Positions 25,233 to 35,541 of a DNA stretch of 64,000 nt are shown here, piece by piece. Position numbers and translations under genes: made by a program. The stretch covers positions 7,936,001-8,000,000 of the forward strand of contig CAJFCV020000006.1 of the NCBI GenBank assembly GCA_904066235.2. Direction: 5' to 3'. Each line of letters opens with the position of its first letter. Position 1 is the stretch's first letter. The stretch comes from Bursaphelenchus xylophilus (Eukaryota > Nematoda > Chromadorea > Rhabditida > Aphelenchoididae). The notes beneath the pieces were generated by a model. That model saw only the letters and a list, made by a program, of their open reading frames with translations, had not been told where the DNA came from and searched no databases.

Positions 25233-26373
25233 CTAACTCTTGGCTCCCTTTTCTCTCTTGATATCCTTCAAGGGTTCATTTATTGGATCCGCATTCCCAG
25301 CTTCACGATCCAAGGGATCAAACACGATGACTGTCAATTTGTCCGACCATTTAATCTTGGGAACGATTGGCGGGGCTGGGGGGTACTGTTTGTCATCTGG
25401 TTGCAAACTATAACCAGTATTAATGGTTAGAAACCTTATCTTTTAATAGTATCTTACCTGATGACAGCTTCAACAGTACTCGCAAACAAAGTGGTATCCC
25501 GGACGAAAAGCGGATCATCTTGTTTGAACCTGGCCATGGGACCGAATGGATTAAACATGGTCTTGGTGAAGGGCTGGCCGGCCAAGACGACCTCATAATT
25601 ACAGACCTTTTCCAGAAGAGACATGTCAATGGGAAGATCATCGTCCGTCAATTCGTCCTGTTCTCCAGGAGTTGCGTTCGTCCAGAAGGGGACTCCATTC
25701 ACTAGGGGATTCTCGGCGTTTTTTCCTCCTTTTCTTTCCACTTCGTCATCGCCGATGGGCGATTCCACGGCCTTAGGATCCTTTTCTTCGGTCTTGATGT
25801 GACTCTGAAGGACAATAATGTCAATTTTTGTAAATTCAACTGTACATTCGACTGGTTTAGCCTCACATTATTTGATTCGCCGCCGTCTTTCTTCTTGGGC
25901 GCCTTGGCCTTGCCCTTCGCCTTGGAATCAGAGCTTTTGGCACTTGAAGTCGTTGGTGTTGGGACGCTTGAGTGATCCGTGAACTGGACGTTGGTAGTTG
26001 TGGCGACTCGAGCTCTGAATGAAATGATTTTAGGTCCATCTGACGCTTACTTTGCCTCGATAATTCCCTTTTTTCTTCCCACCCAAGTTGCATATTTTGG
26101 ATTCGGTCTGATGGATAAATAATGTGCTTTCCTCTCTCCGAACTGCATCTTCTTCTTTGGTCTGGCCGGAAATTTGTCCTCGGTGCTCTTGAGGGTACCC
26201 ACGGTTGGCTGACAGGATGCAAGGACCATAGCTTTCTTGTACTCCACATATTCTTTTTCCTCTTCTTTGGCCTCTGCTCGAGCTGATTTTCGCTTCTGAA
26301 TCTGCCCGAGGGCACGACTGAGCTGCTTCTGATTGTAACGCGGATTCGAGGGGACTTGAGGTTGCTCCGCCAT
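25233..26373 (-). CDS. Unrecognised 330-aa lysine-rich protein
   Basis: Four exons (26373-26051, 26014-25867, 25804-25458, 25407-25233) join cleanly into 330 residues. I do not recognise the family. The N-terminal 110 residues are basic and helical (ALGQIQKRKSARAEAKEEEK, then KYATWVGRKKG). A Ser/Thr/Lys-rich linker follows (SSAKSSDSKAKGKAKAPKKK). The C-terminal half is acidic to mixed and contains NPLVNGVPFWTN, PFTKTMFNPFGPM and a final IKWSDKLTVIVFDPLD. No signal peptide or membrane segment is present, so it is probably nuclear or cytoplasmic. It converges on the helicase gene with 298 nt between stops. The codon pattern and short introns (36, 62 and 50 nt) look like those of real neighbours. 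No function is proposed. Confidence 0.75.
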
Positions 26374-27542
26374 GGCTGCTTCTGGATTGGAGATGGGAAA
26401 TCACAACAACAATTGACTAAAATAAAGTCATAACTTGGGAGGCTAGACAGACTTTGAGCCTTGGATTCTCTTGACTGTAAATGTTATAAATTAGAATATT
26501 GACCAATAGGGAAATGACCGGTCAACCACTATGTAATTGAAGAATACGATCAATTTAAATTTTTTTCTTGAATTTAATTTATGCAAACATTTTTAAATCA
26601 TTTTTGCTAAAATTTATATAATTTTACATTCAAATCGACCGGTCGATTTTTTGATTTTGATTATTCTTTGTAAGCAGAGTTTATTATCAAGTAAAATAAT
26701 TTATTCCGAACTTGTACTAGAATCCAAATCTAATTTCTTGGCCAAAATTGGTTCGACATTATCTTCTTCCACATTCAGATGATGATATCCGAAAGAATCG
26801 CTGAAATGGATCTGATAAATTGTGCGAAATATCAGCATTGTGTGAAGAAGACCCATTCCGATGCTATAAAGTGCTTTTACGTTGCCTTAACCCTTACATT
26901 ACTGTGAAATATATCCATTGAAAGGTTTGACCTTCCGTTTTTTCCACAAAAATCGAAAAATGTTGACCATTTTTTACCGAGACAACCATTTTTAGGCAGG
27001 ATTATTGTAAAAATTACTTGCAACTTTCACGCAAGTAGTACCACTAAAGCACTTCCTTACAAGCACTTCCTTGTTAGAGAACATTTTACTCCAAGTACAA
27101 ACGTGTAAAACAGATTAATGTTTCTGCCCTGAGGGCAAGAAGTTGATCAAGGAGGGTAAGGGGATCCAAATTAATCATCCGTGCCCCCTTTTAATCATCG
27201 TATCTCCGTGGATGTCATGTCACCTGGGGGATCAATCATTTTGCCCTCAGGCCCAACGCTTATCAGCAGGAGGGGCTGGGCCGAGAAGAGCGGCGGCAGA
27301 ACGGAATGAATGATTCGATTTGTTTATTTTTGTTGCCTAATCGCATAAAAATGTAATAGAGGGAATTGTCTGCCCACCAATCGAGTCGAATGCGGAGATA
27401 TTAGGCCGATTAAAATTGCGTCCCATCTTTGGCCAAATTGGCCCCCATCGATGGCGGCAAGCCGCGGGATTTGAGGCAATCAGAAGTCCCTTTCCCAGCC
27501 CTCCAGGCCTCGCACCGTGCATCTTAAGAAGGCGGCCGAAAG
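26374..27542. other. Divergent upstream region of the lysine-rich gene and the GPCR
   Basis: About 1.2 kb between divergent starts. It is AT-rich in the left half and GC-rich from about 27120, where it approaches the GPCR start. No supported gene or repeat is visible. Confidence 0.5.
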
Positions 27543-29529
27543 ATGGGCCTGAGTCTTGGCCCCTCGGGCAATGATACCATGACCGATTTGGAGGACCTGG
27601 GGATCGATAGCAGTGATTATTCCGATTGCTACGAGAGCGATTCCTTCAGAAACTTTCAGTACACAGTAAGTTTTTTTTATGTCCTAGCCCTTAAATTGTC
27701 AAATTTCATCTTCTTTTACTGTCAATTCAAAGAAATTCTTTGTTTCATCACGAGATTTATCGGGTTTCACGGTTCAAAACAATTTTGTGAAAAAAGCTGA
27801 CAAGACAAGGTCGACGAGACCCATGGACATATGATTTATGTCACCCGGAAAATGACATCACACTCTATTTTTACGCCACTTTTGATCTTTTTTCAAGGCC
27901 CAGAGAAAACGGAAAAGTCGGGTCTTGCCATGCCAATTTTCGAAAGAAGACGGCGATCATTGGATACAAGTGAAACTAATTTTTAAATTGAGGACCAAAA
28001 ATCAGCAAATCGCACAAAAAATATTTTGATGACAAAAACAATTTCAGGTCGACGATCTTCTACTGGCAGCATGTACGGCAGCAACGGTATTCAATGTGAT
28101 TGTCATCTTTTGTGCCATGAAATTGTTCAAAAGAAGCGGGGATACGATGCATTTATTTATTATCAACATGACTATTGGGGATCTTTTATTGACTGGTAAT
28201 GCTTATAAAATTGCCTTTTACTTGATGAAAATTGAACGTTGATGAATTTGTTTTAGTGTTCTGTCATCCGAATGAATTCCTGATCCGTAAACACGAGTTC
28301 CTCCGGCATGTCCATCTCTGTGCCGTCATCCATTTTTGTAATTGGCTTGGATTGGCGGTCTCGGGACTTTCCTTGACTCTTCTGAATGTGGATAAACTCA
28401 TTTATTTCCAATGGCCTTATCGTTATGACCAGACCATGTCCAAGAGAAGGGCGGCTTTCCTTTGTATATTCATTTGGTGCCTTTCATTTGGGCAAGTATT
28501 CATTCCATTTATAGTACACTTGAGATGTCATGTTATACTATTGAAGGTTATTTTATTTTAATTTCAGATTTGTAAGCTATGTCTGGATGGGTGGGATTGT
28601 CTATGTGACTCAAGATTGTATGTTACAAATGGCGGAGCAGAAGAAATATTACTATGAAATCTTCATGATCATGTTTTGTGTCCTCCCCGTCACCTCATCC
28701 CTCTTTGTCAGCATTTATCTGTTCCGTTTAACCCGGCAAAAAAGGAATGCTCCGGTTACGATGAGCAACAACCAAATTGACATCAAAAATAAGGTAAATT
28801 AAGACAAAAGGTCCTTTTATTTTTCGTATTTTAGCTGAAATCGCTTGTTTTTATCTTTGCGACAACAGCCTGGACCTCGTTCAGTTTATTGCCATATCGG
28901 ATCTTCAATATCTGCCGGATCCATTTATTCGAATGGAGTGCGATCAGTTGTGAGACCCGGGAAGTGATGAATTGGCTGGCCTGGATGCTGTTATACCTTC
29001 TTACTACTAACCCTGCAAGCCTTACTTAATTTTAGTTATAATCATTCTAGTTGTAAGACAATATTTTCTGTTTAGATAGTGAATCCGTTGATCACCGCCA
29101 TCATCTATGCCCCTTATCGAATGACAATCAAGCGACTTATGATCAACCTGCCCATCGGGAATCGTCCGCACAGCTCGCATTATCGAAACGAACACACGGA
29201 GACCAGGTAAGTGTCCCCGAAATACCATAAAATACCACAGTTTTCTTTCGTCGGCACGCCAGAACCAGAAGCGAAGAGCCCGGCACGGTCAAATGGAGCA
29301 AGAGCTCAGCGAAATGAGTTCCTCGTACAAGGGATCGGTGGGAGAGTTGGTCCGGGAGCAGACTTCCTCCTTCAACGGCCACATCTCGGACGGATTCTCA
29401 TTGGATGAGGCCGAGGAGGATGTGTCGTCGGCCCAGAGTCAGCCCGCCCCCTCTTCCCAGCCGGAATGCTCCAGACAGCAAAGGCCACAGAGCGCCACCT
29501 TCCGTTCCAACAGTTGTAATGATCTCTGA
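27543..29529 (+). CDS. Class A (rhodopsin-type) GPCR, orphan
   Basis: A seven-helix receptor of 443 residues from exons 27543-27665, 28048-28195, 28257-28491, 28568-28793, 28835-29014, 29076-29206 and 29241-29529. The N-terminus has an N-D-T glycosylation site and many Asp/Glu. TM1 contains FNVIVIFCAM, TM2 NMTIGDLL, TM3 begins HLCAVIHF with the disulphide Cys, TM6 ends SLLPYR and TM7 has TNPIVNPL. The DRY box is DKL (NVDKLIYFQ). The C-terminal tail is long, Ser/Gln-rich and ends SATFRSNSCNDL. Two introns start with GC rather than GT (after 28491 and after 29014), and both restore the frame exactly. The ligand cannot be told from sequence; it resembles aminergic and peptide receptors only in general form. 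Confidence 0.88.
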
Positions 29530-29917
29530 ACTCGCTTGTATGCGAGAGTCATGCTTGTTTGTGGTCTGCTTTGTGTTCATCATTAGGATTATCTATGTTA
29601 GATGTTACTGGGTAAGGAAGAACTACCTTCCTACGCCCATTTCTACAATTAGGCAGTGTAATTCACATCTCCTTTATTTGTAAACATGTCTTTTCTTCGC
29701 ATGCAGTTATAACAGCCACTCTTCGTATACCATGGATTCACTTTCCTTTTGTCCATAAATTATGCATCATGATTTGTAGAGGACTGATTGGTCACTACAA
29801 ATCATGATGACGTCATTTCTGAGCACGACCTCTCCCGCGGAATTATATGGTCTCAAAATAGAAAGCAGTTGGAAGTCGATGAATTCATCGATGTTTTACT
29901 ATTTATTTACAATGCCA
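29530..29917. other. Convergent 3' region between the GPCR and the ITFG2-like gene
   Basis: The two genes face each other here. A plus-strand open frame at 29804-30088 is the antisense of the last ITFG2-like exon and is not called. Confidence 0.5.
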
Positions 29918-31303
29918 TTAAATAATCTGAATAATGTGAGCCAGATCAATCAGATATATTGCGACCTTATTGTAGATATTAACCAGGCTCAAGAAGAGAC
30001 TGTAATTACTGGGACCCGGGAATGCACACATGTGATCGACGTCTCGGAGAACATTGCAGCGAGCGACGGGATCTACGACTTGCTGTAAATTAAGTAATCA
30101 TGACGCAAAACTTTCCAAAATACGACCAAAGTAATAAAAATGTTCACCGAATCTTTTGTAAAGGCGTAGACCAAGAGCTGTCCCCACGGATCAACAGTAA
30201 TTATCGTATGCAATCCCGAATGTAGCCTCGCGTGAGTAACACAAACAAAGTCGCCTCCCGGATTGTGTAATTCCACTTCTTTTTCTGATGTTACCATAAC
30301 CAATTTCGAGACCAATGATTGCATTAATCGGATGGCATAAGGATTGGGAGGAATGAAGAGTAAGGTCCCGTACTTCCGATCGGCCACAGTAGATTGCACT
30401 ACTCTAACATTCTTGCTCTGTCCAAAGTCTAATCTGACGTATTGTGATTGGCAAGCCTGACTGAGAAGGGCCCAATTCTCTTGTCCTAGCCTCATTGGCA
30501 GACTAAGCCCAGCATTTAAAGCTGACGCATTTGGAGTCTGGGCTAGTCCTGCAAAGGGAATTCCTTGGCCAGGAACTGTTCCATAATGTACTAGGCCAGT
30601 GTCGGGCAGACCATATCCAATGTCCGGACCTCCTGATCCAAGTCCCAACGCCCATCCGGATATCTGATTTGGCATTTCCCATTTGTTTTGAGGGACCAAA
30701 CAATCAGCCATTTGGTCGAAACGATAAGATCGGACAACTCGATCAGTCATTACTACCAGAAATTCGTTAAGACCATCTCCATCGATGTCAAAACACTCGG
30801 CAGCACACACATTGGCGTTGACTTGTTGGGAGAAAACTCGGGTTGGAATGGGGGTTGCAGTCTGGGCGGTGGGGTGAGGAAACCTGAGGGATTGGAGATG
30901 GCCATTGCACGACACTGTCACCACCTCCACTCTAAAATAAAACTTTGTAATGTAAAGATTACACATCCAAGTTTGGAAACAGAAATGTATTGCTTACTTC
31001 CCAGTATTCCTAACATCCCCAGCTGTTGTTGCAGTAATCGGTTCTTTAGATTCGGATTCAAATTTGGAAACACATTCGGCACGATCTACTGGGAAGAATA
31101 CGGTCTAAAACGTCAGTCATCTGATCATATTTGATTCTCACCTCTCCAGTAATCTTTCCAACTACTAAATATATCCGTGAGTATAGATCTTCCTGCGCTA
31201 ATAAAATGGACGAACACGGGGCATTTAAGTGAGTTGCGAATACATTTAATGGAGTCACGAAGGCATCGTTCTGGAGAAGCCTCAGTGCGCGAGGCTGTTC
31301 CAT
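29918..31303 (-). CDS. ITFG2-like FG-GAP protein (KICSTOR complex subunit)
   Basis: Exons 31303-31142, 31104-30998, 30931-30148 and 30082-29918 encode 405 residues. ITFG2 is a beta-propeller subunit of KICSTOR, which holds GATOR1 on lysosomes to restrain mTORC1 when amino acids are scarce. The strongest match is DIDGDGLNEFLVVMTDRVVR, which lines up with the FG-GAP/DIDGDG motif and TDRVVR of human ITFG2 as I remember it. VEVVTVSCNGHLQSL and the C-terminal repeats also fit. The last exon was added because it continues the propeller (FLSLVNIYNKVAIYL) where the longer open frame runs into a poor tail; its donor, GTGAAC, is weak. This is the last gene of the probable four-gene operon, 174 nt after the UTP23 stop, with AATAAA-like sequence near 31410 and TCTTTAG near 31329. 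Confidence 0.82.
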
Positions 31304-31477
31304 ACACTTAAAAATACAATTTGTCAGCCTAAAGATTACGGTATCTTGTATCGCATTACGCCCTTTTAATCATTAAATACACAAAAAAACTTAACAATTT
31401 TTATTTTTTTATTTTATAACAACAAACTAAAAATGAGATAAGATTAAAGCATTTAAGCTTGATCAAAATAAATTTGA

Positions 31478-32317
31478 TCAACTTTGCCCATCCTTTACTC
31501 CTTGAGGCATCTTTTGCGCGCCCTCTTTCTTCTTTTTTCGTCTCGCTTTCTTCTTTTCTCCTTCTGATTCTAACTTCTTTGGCTTCTGTTCGAGATGTTT
31601 ATTCTTTTTCTTCAGACATGACAATGGATTCTTCCCTTTCTTTTTCTTCTTCTTCTTCTTTTTCGCTTCTCCTTCTCCATCACCCAATATTTTCTTCTTT
31701 AAGTCCTCGACCCTCTCTAATTCTACCGGCTTCTCTTCAAATCCATTTAAACTTGCTTTTGACGGCTAAGAGCAAAATATATAATTTACTTTATAAACCT
31801 ACTTTCTCCAATAAAATGGTATTGAATTTTATGGATAGCAAAGGCACTCCGCCCATGTCTCTCATCTTGAACAACAGTTCCTCATCTTGTGAAGCCACCA
31901 TGACTCTCTGCTTCCCGGGTTGCTGAGATCTTCTGGCCAGATATTCAATACATTTTGTTGCTGTTTTAGCCGGTTGATGGGGACATTTTAGAACTTCAAA
32001 TTGCTGACAAATCTTCAGAGCTCCATAAACTTCTTTGCCAAGACGTTCTATAATAGTAGCAGTCAACAACAACTTACAATTATTATAAAGTAATATAAAA
32101 TCAACTCACCCAGTTCATCCAGCACACATTTTGTTGTAAATAGTTCGACAGCTCCATCCAAATACTTTGGAAATTGTTCTCTCAGGTTGATCTTGTTCTG
32201 CAACGACGCCTGACAAACAGTTCCATCCAATAATACTCGGTAAGGCTCTGTGAATTTGTATTTGTAATGGAAGAAGTTGAGTATTTTTTTGGCTTTCTTT
32301 ACTCTCTTCACCTTCAT
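31478..32317 (-). CDS. utp23: UTP23, rRNA-processing PIN-domain protein
   Basis: A nucleolar small-subunit processome factor of 246 residues, from exons 32317-32110, 32047-31803 and 31765-31478. It begins MKVKRVKKAKKILNFF, which aligns from the first residue with UTP23 (MK-x-R-x-K-x-AKK-x-L-x-FF). It has the PIN-domain words EPYRVLLDGTVCQASL and TTKCVLDELG, then CPH with downstream Cys as in the family's zinc site. VASQDEEL and GVPLLSIKFNT follow, and the tail has NPLSCLKKK within long lysine runs. UTP23 is a degenerate PIN protein that binds U17/snR30 snoRNA. Its ATG overlaps the stop of the upstream NDUFAF8-like gene by 4 nt (ATGA), leaving no intercistronic space. Start choice is firm because of the full-length alignment. 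Confidence 0.93.
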
Positions 32318-32531
32318 TTCTTCAGATTCTTACGGAAACAAGTAATCAATCGATCGAACTCTTCTTGGCACTGCTTTGTTTGAACTTTCTCGGCCTTCAG
32401 TGCAACGCAAGTACCGTAAGACGAAGCCTAAAATTACGAAACAATTTAATTTCTTGAACAATTCAACTCACTTCTACTGTACAACGGGCCAAAGCTGGTG
32501 CGAAACTGAGTAATCGCTGCTTCTCAGGCAT
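32314..32531 (-). CDS. NDUFAF8-like twin CX9C protein
   Basis: A 57-residue protein from exons 32531-32472 and 32427-32314. It has exactly two CX9C motifs, Cys17/Cys27 (CTVEASSYGTC) and Cys40/Cys50 (CQEEFDRLITC), the signature of CHCH proteins imported into the mitochondrial intermembrane space by MIA40. The motif A-x-Y-G-x-CV, the spacing and the F-x-x-L-x-x-CF second helix match NDUFAF8 (C17orf89), a complex I assembly factor that works with NDUFAF5. Another small CHCH family is possible. It is too short for most ORF lists. It lies 128 nt downstream of PEX3, with AATAAA near 32636 and AAAATTTTAG near 32609 in the gap, and its TGA stop shares bases with the UTP23 ATG. Confidence 0.8.
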
Positions 32532-32659
32532 GAATTATGCCTTAATATTCATATTGTTTATAAGCTCATCGCATCTCAAAATAAAATATCTTCAGGCCAT
32601 AACCAGTTCTAAAATTTTAAAAGCTTAAAAATATGTTTATTGGTGTAAATTCGCATGGG

Positions 32660-34929
32660 TTATTGATAACAAACGGTTTGGCAATATTTATAAAGATCTG
32701 GATCGGCCAGATTTCGTTGTAATACAGAGTCAAATCCAGCACTGGCCAATTTGGGGAATCCATCACTCAAAGTTGGTAAAAGCTTGGCCAATGGAACTGG
32801 TTTGACCGTTTCGAGGTTCTGATCGAGGAACTCAATGGATTCGCAGAGATATTTCTTGACAAAGGAAGAGATGAGTGAACGGGCTTGGCTGGTTTGGAAA
32901 GAATCTGTCAGCCGGGTCAACAATTCCTCCAGATGGGCCGAATTATAGGCGGAGGAACTTGGAGCACGGGTCTGGAAATAAAAGACATAGCAAATAAAAA
33001 AACATATTACTTTAAATTAATTTCGTTAACACACTTACCCTAGAAATTGGAACCACAAACTCTGCATAATTGGACTGGCCAGCCGAGTTATCCAAATCAA
33101 ATTTGATCTTCTCCAGCAACACCAAAAGACTAGAACAATTGAATTCTTTGGCCAACGATACTTGTCCTAATCTCTTCTCTGTGATATTCTCAATTCTATT
33201 AAACAGATCGGATAATCCATTACAAGTAAGATACTGAATACAATGGAGAAAGACTTCTTGAGCTTTAGGGTCTGTGAAGACTTGAGATGGGCCATTGGCT
33301 GGTTCCCAGAAGAAAGCAGAGACGTAATCAACCCTGAAAAGAAATGCATCACATCGAACATAAAAATGAGGTTCATCTAATGAAAGTGTCCTTACAGTCC
33401 ACTCTTCGGTTTCATTGACCCCTCTAAATTTCTGATTGCTTCTCTGCACAAAATTGACTTCTGAGTCTTCAGAACCATCAGAATCAACGAATGGCAATAG
33501 GCCAAGGCAACGATTCGTGCAATTGTCTTAATCTAAATTGAAAATACAGGGTCTTTCAAGAAATGTGCAGGAAAGTAGGAGGCTATAACTTTCGGCGGAG
33601 GCGGCGCAGAGAGTTCGTTTTTGGAATATGTATTTTTCAGTGACATTATTTTTTGTCTACGAAATAACAAGCTTTTAGAGTGCAAACTGAGGTCACTACG
33701 ACCTTCTGAAGTAAAGGCATCTCTACCCCGAATACCAGGGTTTTTCGGTTGAAAATGATCGAGAAATCTCAGAGTTTTTCGGTCGAAAATCACCGAGAAA
33801 TGTCGGGTTTCTTGGGGGGTTTCGATAGAGCTGACGTTGAAAACAGGGAAGGGAATTGCCAATACGTTGAAAATTAAGCAAATATTCGGCTGCTCTTCAT
33901 TCTGACACTTTGGCTAGCCAACCAGTTTTTGTTAGCAGTTTAAAAGTTTTGTTGTCATTCCTGCCCTTTGACGCCCATTACACCCTTTGACTAGTTTTTA
34001 TAAGACTTCACAGCCATTCTGGTGCCTTGGCTAGCCGATTCCAGGTTCCTCAAATCCCTAAATGATGTCACGCTTCTTCGCGGAAGATACCGAAAAATAA
34101 ACTCGAAATCTGCCCCAAGTTGAGGCTAGCCGAATATTTGCTAAATTTCCAACGTGTTGGCAACATCGTTCCCTTTTTTCAACGTCAACTCTATCGGAAC
34201 CCCTGAAAAAATCCGACATTTCTTGGTGATTTTCAACCGAAAAAGACCGAAATTTCTCGATCATTTTCAACCGAAAAACCCTGGTTTTCGGGGTAGAGAT
34301 GCCTTTACTTCAGAAGGTCGTAGTGACCTCAGTTTGCACTCTAAAAGCTTGTTATTTCGTAGGCAAAAAATAATGTCACTGAAAAATACATATTCCAAAA
34401 ACGAACTCTCTGCGCCGCCTACGCCGAAAGTTATAGCCTCCTACTTTCCTGCACATTTCTTGAAAGACCCTGTAAATAATAAAAGCTTATCGATGTACCT
34501 TTATGTCTTCCCATATAGCAACTTTCTCAACTTGTTCAATGCCTTCTTCTGTTCGCAGTCTATGCACCAGAGAATCTGTGTTGAATCTGTTGTTTATCGC
34601 CGAAATCATATCAGTTACTGTCTCGGCAATCTCTTTGTCACTACTTTGTTGATGGCAGTCAAATATAAAGGCCTTTCTTGACTGAAAATAATTAATTTAT
34701 AACTAAAATACCATGAAATATGACCAACCTGTAAGAGTCTGAAGCCATCTTCTTCTTTTGATTCCGTTCCATTTCCTTTTACAAATGGCCACCCTTCCTG
34801 CACATAAGGTCTAACCTGTTCGCTTTCCAGGACCTTCTTTGCAGCGTAAATACCTCCAAGAACAGTGGTGGCAGCAGCAATCTTTCCTCGATGTCTCTTC
34901 ACGAATCCCCAGATATCGGATATCTCCAT
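32660..34929 (-). CDS. prx-3: Peroxin-3 (PEX3)
   Basis: The peroxisomal membrane protein that docks PEX19 and its cargo during membrane biogenesis. Exons 34929-34729, 34681-34499, 33532-33396, 33333-33039 and 32971-32660 give 375 residues, the usual length. The N-terminus VKRHRGKIAAATTVLGGIYA matches the conserved basic patch and membrane anchor. WEDIK followed by IKTIARIVALAY, the VDYVSAFFWE segment and the C-terminal PLAKLLPTLSDGF also fit PEX3 (compare W-E-D-L-K-I and P-L-A-K-I-I-P). Intron 2 (33533-34498) is 966 nt, of which 925 is a MITE; the others are 47, 62 and 67 nt. It is the first gene of the probable operon and diverges from FIS1. The symbol follows C. elegans usage. Confidence 0.94.
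33548..34472. mobile_element. 925-bp MITE with long inverted repeats inside PEX3 intron 2
   Basis: It starts CAGGGTCTTTCAAGAAATGT and ends with the inverse, flanked by TA at 33546-33547 and 34473-34474, as expected for a Tc1/mariner-type element. The arms run about 33548-33888 and 34128-34472, with modest divergence. The roughly 240-bp centre has repeated GGCTAGCC words and no coding sequence. Removing the element and one TA leaves a 39-nt intron, normal for this genome. Confidence 0.92.
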
Positions 34930-35541
34930 TGTCGTTCGTTCGCTGAAATTGATTCAAAATGAATTAAAGTGTGCTTGTAAGAAAAGACTACAAAAACTGT
35001 AGACATCCATGTCTTCCTCCCCTCCCCGCCAATGGTTGAACAAAAAAGAAACCCGCGCAGTAATCGAGGTTGGAGCCACAAATAAAACCTTATCTGCTCC
35101 TCGTTTATAACGCAGAAAATATCAAAAAACCTGTTCTGTTACATGAATTTATCTAAACACCCTAAAAGTTCAAAAAATCGTTGATAAGCTGACCTTCAAG
35201 CGCAATTGAAGAGGAAAGGAACGTTCCTAAAGATTACATAAAGAAAACACTTACAAAATTTGAATCCATTGCACGTCCTGGTGGTGTAATCTTGTATCGT
35301 TCTTGTGCGCGATCTGCAGATTAAAAATACCTAGAATCTTTTTTTGCAACTTTTGCCAAGGATCTTTTGCCCGAAAGCCGCAAGCTGCGCCCTCACTTCT
35401 ATGGAAAAAAAGCGTTAAAATTTATGAAATTCCTAGTCGTTTCGAAAGACAAACGTAATTTTTTGTGGGAATAACGTGATTTCCCCAGTTCCAGAAGGCG
35501 TTGCGAATATTTTGTTTGGAATTTCGATATTAATTAGAACA
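34930..35541. promoter_or_regulatory. Shared upstream region of PEX3 and FIS1
   Basis: A 612-bp region between divergent ATGs. It should contain the promoters of both genes, or a bidirectional one. I see no clear TATA box. Short open frames here are not supported. Confidence 0.5.

Noticed and set aside
29804..30088. Plus-strand open frame of 94 codons
   Set aside because: It is antisense to the last exon of the ITFG2-like gene, whose reading continues the beta-propeller homology.
33533..34681. Nearly identical open frames on opposite strands, looking like a duplicated protein
   Set aside because: They are the two inverted arms of the MITE, not coding sequence.
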